In this document: positions 59,040-64,000 of the stretch, piece by piece
Layout of the letters: every line of letters begins with the position of its first letter
Numbering within the stretch: the first letter of the stretch is position 1
DNA from: Torreya grandis
Taxonomy: Eukaryota; Streptophyta; Pinopsida; Cupressales; Taxaceae
Length of the DNA stretch: 64,000 bases
Reading direction: 5' to 3'
Assembly (NCBI GenBank): GCA_037957365.1
Contig: JARHVA010000592.1
Location: 4,471,001 to 4,535,000, forward strand
Notes under the pieces: model-generated
Databases searched by the model: none
What the model was told of the DNA's origin: nothing
The model's input: only the letters and a program-made list of their open reading frames with translations
Made by a program: the position numbers and the translations under genes

Positions 59040-60245
59040 GATGAAAATAAAATGTTTTTATTATCATCAGTGACTAGTGAACCTAGAAGTTATGCAAAAA
59101 CTAGTCGAAAGAAAGAGTGGGTTGATGGTATGAAATTAGAGATAGATTCAATTAAGATGAATGATACATGTAATTTATTTAAAAATAAATTTTATAAATA
59201 TGTCATTGGTAAAAATTAGTTCTATAATACCAATATTAAAATTGCATTCCTTGATGGAGTGATTGAAGAAGAAGTATATCTGAGGTAACCACAAGGTTTT
59301 GAAGTAAAGGGTAAAGAATTTTGGGTGTATAAATTGAATAAGGATATTTATGAGATAAATCAAGATCCAAGATCTTGGTTCTCAATATTTAATATTTCAT
59401 TATTATATCAAGGTTTTTATAGAAATTAAAATGATCTAACTCTTTACATACAAGCATTAAATTTTAATGTTTTATATGCTTCTCTCTATATAAATGACTT
59501 GATATTTATAGGTATATCTATTGATATGTTGAATAGATTCAAGAAATATATGAAATAATATTTTTAGATGATTGATCTTGTACTTATGAATTAATATTTT
59601 GGAATTAAAGTTTAGCAAAAGAAAGAGGAAGTATTCATTTATCAGGCCAAATATGCCAAGGACATCTTAAATAAGTACAATCTTCAATATTCCAAGCTTA
59701 CAAACACTCCAATTTTAAGTGGATAAAAGTGTATGAAGGAGGATGAAAGTATTTTAACTGATAAAAAAGAATTATAATCATTGTGGGAAGTTTTATGTAT
59801 ATCACTATGACTAGACATAATATGAGTTATTGAGTTTCACTATTTTCTAGATTTATAGGCAAACCATCACTCAAATATTTACAAGTAGTTAATAAAATTT
59901 TAATATATGTAAGAGGTAATTATAATCATGATATTAATTTTATACTATCAAGATATTTTTTTCTAATTAGATACATATGTTCATATTGGGGAGGATCTCT
60001 TATTGACATGAAGTTAACTTCAGGTTATTGCTTCAAATTGAGATGTATGTTGATATCTTGGTCTTCAAATAAATAAGCTACAATTGCATTACTATATACC
60101 AAATATGGATTTATATCCATTTTATCATAATTGACATAATTAATATAGTATGTATTATTGAATAATATCCATATAAGTCTCAAAGAGATTATAGGAACCT
60201 CGCCTCTTTTCATCAAAGTGGGAAATATTGAGTGTGATAACAATA
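59040..60245 (+). pseudogene. copia RT-RNase H remnant with internal deletion
   Basis: The start EPRSYAKTSRKKEWVDGMKL and NDTCNLF match the copia RT entry region. After YVIGKN-stop (about 59200-59220) the sequence jumps to NIKIAFLDGVIEEEVYL. The roughly 50-60 residues normally between these blocks are missing. The palm motif is SLYINDLIF, with Asn for the first Asp of Y-V-D-D (59493-59495). Later blocks are IYQAKYAKDILNKYNL, TNTPILSG, LKYLQVVNKILIYV and LTSGYCF with SWSSNK for RNase H. Confidence 0.85.
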
Positions 60246-60339
60246 TGTGAACTTGAGTTCTATTTTTATAATTAGTTTATTTTAATTTTTATATGTTTTA
60301 AAATGTTATTTAAAATATTTATGATCTTAATTAGTGTTT

Positions 60340-61061
60340 TGGTGACTTTATAACACTTTCCAATGATTTCTTAAGAAATAGATGGAACTATCAGTTAACT
60401 GCTAGTTCATTGCAGTTTAGTTTGTTGTACTTTGATTCAATGTTTGAATACTTAGTTGAGTATAAATAATTATCCACTCATTACACAATATTAATCACTT
60501 TTTAGTTTATTAAATTAAAATTAATTTGAGTTAATTTTATTTAATTAGCTTAGTTAGTTGACTAGGATGTCTTTCCAGTTGAATGCTTGACTTTACTATT
60601 ATAGAAGGCTTCTTGCATCAAGTCTAACTCTTTATTCTAAGTTAAATTTATATATTTTATTTTTAGTTGAATTTAAGTTCACCTAGTTTTATATGAGTTT
60701 ATTTTAGAATTTTTCTAATTTTAGACTTAACTTGCAATGCAAGTCATCTTGTAATAAGCTTATTTTAGCTTTCTTTACTAATAAGACTTGCACACAAAGG
60801 TTATGTAGTGAATTAATTTCCATGGAGGAGATAATTTCAGGTTTTTTATCTAATATTATTGAATATATACATTATTTTATACCATAAATCACAAATTTTG
60901 AATTTTAAACCTATCAAGTATACTTTTTGATCAACAATTACACTCACAACATAATTACTTTGACAGTGAGTTAAAATATGTGACTATTTTGTTGATACAT
61001 AGATTCAATATTAGAGTGAAACAAAGATTATTTTAATTCATCCAATAATTAAAAATATTCA
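60340..61061 (+). repeat. 3' LTR of the deleted copia element (start approximate)
   Basis: It is the partner of 56830-57488 and ends ATATTCA. A TATA-like GAGTATAAATAAT lies at about 60459-60470. Its first 140 bp have no clear match in the 5' LTR. Confidence 0.78.
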
Positions 61062-61068
61062 AAAATAA

Positions 61069-61150
61069 GGTCTAGAGCTGAAAGGTAGATCCCTAATAGG
61101 TACTTGTCAAGTATATAAGACTAATATGATATATAAATTAGATTTTAGCA
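61069..61150 (+). repeat. 82-bp dispersed repeat
   Basis: It matches 52647-52730 at about three quarters of positions. In both copies the same plus-strand frame is open and partly conserved (GLExKxRxxIGxxQVYK). It lies between the copia LTR and the integrase tail of the minus-strand chromovirus. Confidence 0.7.
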
Positions 61151-61169
61151 TCCATAGTGTGAATTATTT

Positions 61170-62330
61170 CTTTAGGCTATAAAATGAGTCTAACTTATTC
61201 ATAAAATATAAGTAACTAAATTTGGGTATAAAATCTTTGTCCAATGACATTATCTAGGTAATAAAAAAGAAATTTAAGATGTATGCAAGTAGATTGGGTT
61301 AGCTCCAATTTGTATGCCATGATACTAATTTCTTGTAGAATCTAATAGGGGACATAATAGTTAGGAGAAATATTTGAATCATTTTTACTTCAAATATATA
61401 TGATTATATGCATGGAAGTGTAAAAAAGTCCAATCACCAGTATCAAAATTTCTCTCACTATGGTGTCCATATTCTTGTTACTTCATTTTATTCTATGCCA
61501 TTTCTAAATATTCCCTTTAATTAGTTAGTACCTCCTCTTGATGTTAAATGTGTTCCTCAACATCATGAACCTTAGGTTTCACTTACAAATATGATGGATG
61601 GGGGATGATAACCAAAATATTATATAGAGCGATAAATTTTAAAATAGGTATAAAAGTGTTCTATCACCATGCTAGTAATTTCACGTAATGGACCCAAAAT
61701 TCATGTTTATTTGATGTAAAACATTGGAGAGACACTTTTATGCATCTATTGGCAAGATTTACTTTCCCATCAAATTGAGGATTTGAGATATGATCCAATT
61801 GAGTATCCAAACATGTAAATAAATAATTTTAAAATTTATTGGTGATGAAAATATTATGATCACTTACAATGATTTTTGGGGTAACTTACAACATTTTAAC
61901 TATATTGAGAAATACAATGAGTGAACTTGATATAAATGGTTATGATAAGGAACAAAAATGAGCAATTTTTTAAATCTTGTCCATAGTTTCCATGATGAAA
62001 ATTTTATCTTTAGACCTCAGTAATTCTATAATGAAATCCATTCAAAACTTCTCCCATTATTGGTTAGGTATGAATAATGGTTATCAAAGACCTGGTGCCA
62101 TATTTGTTTCTCTTTTGTTTTTTTTGAAAACCATGCATTCTACCACAAATTTTTGTATATCCCCCTTGAGTCATTCTAAAAATTAATATTTATTTATTCC
62201 ATGATATGCCTTCAAAAATATAATTTACCCCTATTGGTGATGCATGAAGATATTGAATGGTCTTTCATTTAAGGAGCAATTATTTAGATAAGTATAATCT
62301 ATATTTATACTATAATGTGTTCCCTTTCCT
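61170..62330 (-). pseudogene. chromovirus integrase and post-integrase remnant
   Basis: The zinc-finger end reads GDIQKFVVECMVFKKNKRE (about 62100-62170), where the last Cys is Phe. Further left are PKIIVSDHNIFITNKF for the second Asp block and SNPQFDGKVNLANRC for the third, where Glu is replaced by Val-Asn. Then come RNFDTGDW (about 61430) and MAYKLELTQSTCIH, the GPY/F-like tail (about 61285-61325). The plus-strand frame 61977-62186 is a shadow. Confidence 0.82.
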
Positions 62331-62519
62331 CTCAGTTTTTTAAAAATACCTAAACCATATTAAATATTCTGAATCAAGACTTGTGTATCCATGTTATTCT
62401 CCAATTTTGATCTTGATTATTCTAACAAATATATCTTCCAAATAATCATTGCACATAATAATTCATCAACTAGTTCATCCCTCCTAAAGAGTGCATATGC
62501 TACCATATTCTTTTGTCCT

Positions 62520-62879
62520 TTCTTGTAGACTATTTCAAAATCATATCCTAACATTTTAGTCACCCAATTTTATTTTTATTCAAATAAAAATTATCACTTT
62601 AATAATTATTTTAGACTATCATGATTGGTCACTACCTAAAAGTTTTTACCCATCAAATAAGGTCTTCATTTCTTGATTGTAATAAGAATAGCCATCGTCT
62701 CTTTATCATAGATTGGTTTGACCATTTTTCCCATTGAAGTAATGAATTTCAAATTTAGTGGGTCTTCCTTATTGAATGAGTACTTCCCCCATGCCATATC
62801 TTGATGCAATACACTCAATAACAAACATTTTGGAAAAAATAGGGGTCAACAAAACTAGAGTAGTGCATATAGCCTCTTT
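62520..62879 (-). pseudogene. chromovirus RNase H remnant
   Basis: CTTLVLLTP-like sequence, then MFVIECIASRYGMGEVLIQ, YDKETMAILI, and at the left end KMLGYDFEIVYKKGQKNMVA. The first acidic position reads E-C-I, so the usual Asp is lost. There is no continuous frame. Confidence 0.8.
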
Positions 62880-63960
62880 TGGCTTCTCAATTTCCTTGGT
62901 AGCTAGTTGCATCCAATGAAATGAATATTTATTATATAACACTATGAGTGGAACTATTATAATTCCATAATTCTATATAAATATGTGATGTTAACCTACT
63001 AGACCAAAATATCCATGAAGATTTTTAAGAGTCTTTGGAACTTTCCACTCAATAATAGCCTAGATCTTCTTCTGATTAACTTTTAATCTTTTATGTGATA
63101 TAATATGATCCATGTACTCCTTATGAACTCCAAGAAAAAATTTGGAATGTTTCACTTAAATTTAATATTGTTCCACAACTAAAAATAACTATTTTACATG
63201 ATTAAAATGTTCTTCCCAAGTTTTATTGTAGATTAGGATGTCATCAAAAAATACCAACACAAACTTCCTTTAAAAAATCTATAAAATAGTATTAATAAAA
63301 ACCTAAAATTTAGATGGTGTATTTATGAGACCAAAAGACATTAATATAAAATCATAATGGTCTTAATGAGTTAATAATTTTTTCTTAGGTATATCCTCAT
63401 CTCTAAATTGAATTTGATAATACCCCTAGCAAAGATATAATTTAGTAAAATAAATAGCACCATGTAATAAATTTAACAAATCACCAATTACTAGAATAGG
63501 TAACTTATCTTTGATGGTGTACTTATTAAGTTCCTTTTAGTTGGGACACATCCTCCAAGTCTTATATTTCTTTTGTACTAGGACCACTGGGGATAAATAT
63601 TCACTTTGACTATGTCAGATAATACATACCTTTAGCATCTCATGTACCATATCTGTAATTTCACTTTTATAGGACTATGGGCATCTGTATCATTTGATGT
63701 TCAGTGGTGTTCTACCTAAAATTAGTCTGATGGAATGATCATATTCTCTACTTAGTGGTAGGCCTTTTGGCATTGTGCCTAAAACTATTGTTGGCTCATG
63801 AAGAATCATTTGTAAATTGATATGTGTAGACATATTTTTGAGTCTTTTTGTTTTGGAAATTCATCTCAGTTTTTCATAGAGTCATGATCCATTATCATCT
63901 CAAAATAATGTCAAGCACACCCATGGGAATGGGAAACATATGAAAATTAAGTAGGTAGTC
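62880..63960 (-). pseudogene. chromovirus reverse transcriptase remnant
   Basis: Blocks from the right are GTMPKGLPLSREYDHSIRL, YKSEITDMVHEML, ELNKYTIKDKLPI, AIYFTKLYL, GYYQIQFRDEDIPK and LMSFGLINTPSKF. The palm motif reads VLVFFDDILIYNKTW with both aspartates intact (about 63237-63251), unlike the copy at 657-668. In-frame stops nevertheless interrupt it about every 30-60 codons. Confidence 0.87.
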
Positions 63961-64000
63961 CCCCATGGAAATCTAAAGACTAGCATTTTCAAGAACAATT

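Larger units (their letters stand above)
56830..61061 (+). mobile_element. Ty1/copia element with integrase region deleted
   Basis: Direct repeats of at least 550 bp (56935-57485 and 60482-61055) flank gag and RT remnants on the plus strand. Outer limits are approximate because the starts of the repeats diverge. A degenerate primer site, TAGTATTATATCTATG, may lie at about 57490. No protease or integrase block was found between gag (to about 58390) and RT (from about 59080), so about 1.5-2 kb of normal coding sequence is missing. Confidence 0.78.
61150..64000 (-). mobile_element. Ty3/gypsy chromovirus pol, minus strand, truncated by window
   Basis: From the right edge leftward are the RT, RNase H, zinc finger, integrase core and post-integrase GPY-like region, all in the same order and with the same motifs as 1-2700. 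The 3' end with chromodomain and LTR is not adjacent at the left, and the DNA there is another element's LTR. Stops are dense. The copy belongs to the same family as the element at 1-3294 (shared SYKSEI, ELNKYTIKDK and ACPF/ACTR-like spacing of domains). Confidence 0.88.

Overview
This window looks like intergenic DNA from a large, AT-rich plant nuclear genome. I infer a gymnosperm or a similarly repeat-swollen seed plant from three things: old, heavily mutated LTR retrotransposons lying next to and inside one another, very low gene density, and a plant A-type cytochrome P450 fragment. No intact gene is visible. Almost every recognisable coding stretch is a decayed transposon domain broken by stops and frameshifts. 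I saw no tRNA, rRNA, CRISPR array or bacterial-type operon.

Layout. 1-3294: 3' part of a Ty3/gypsy chromovirus (+). About 3600-4760: Ty1/copia RT-RNase H remnant (-). 6100-7840: 3' end of a LINE (+). 8691-9660: unidentified, more gene-like sequence. 9927-17193: structurally complete but dead Ty1/copia element (-) with target-site duplication (TSD) ATCAT. 17965-18225: first-exon fragment of a P450 gene (-) with a TATA-like box. 19982-34700: a short copia-type element (-) split by a 12.96-kb element (20148-33107, TSD GAGCC). The LTRs of that inner element are 5.2-5.4 kb long, but its internal domain is only 2.45 kb. 35097-38035: internally deleted copia element (+). 40916-46063: non-autonomous element (-) with three LTRs, TSD ACCTT and a 1267-bp tandem duplication. 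About 50870-51420: 3' end of a minus-strand chromovirus. 55300-56650: gag-protease remnant of a different gypsy lineage (-). About 56830-61061: deleted copia element (+). 61150-64000: minus-strand chromovirus pol running off the window.

The best-supported results are structural. Four LTR elements were delimited by eye from paired repeats, primer-binding sites and TSDs, and one of them is nested inside another. The reverse transcriptases at 12118-12129, 663-665 and 59487-59498 have each lost a catalytic aspartate. The copies at about 4430 and 63237 keep theirs but are full of stops. No functional cooperation between genes can be claimed. Boundaries given as 'about' are approximate, and no alignment program or database search was run.
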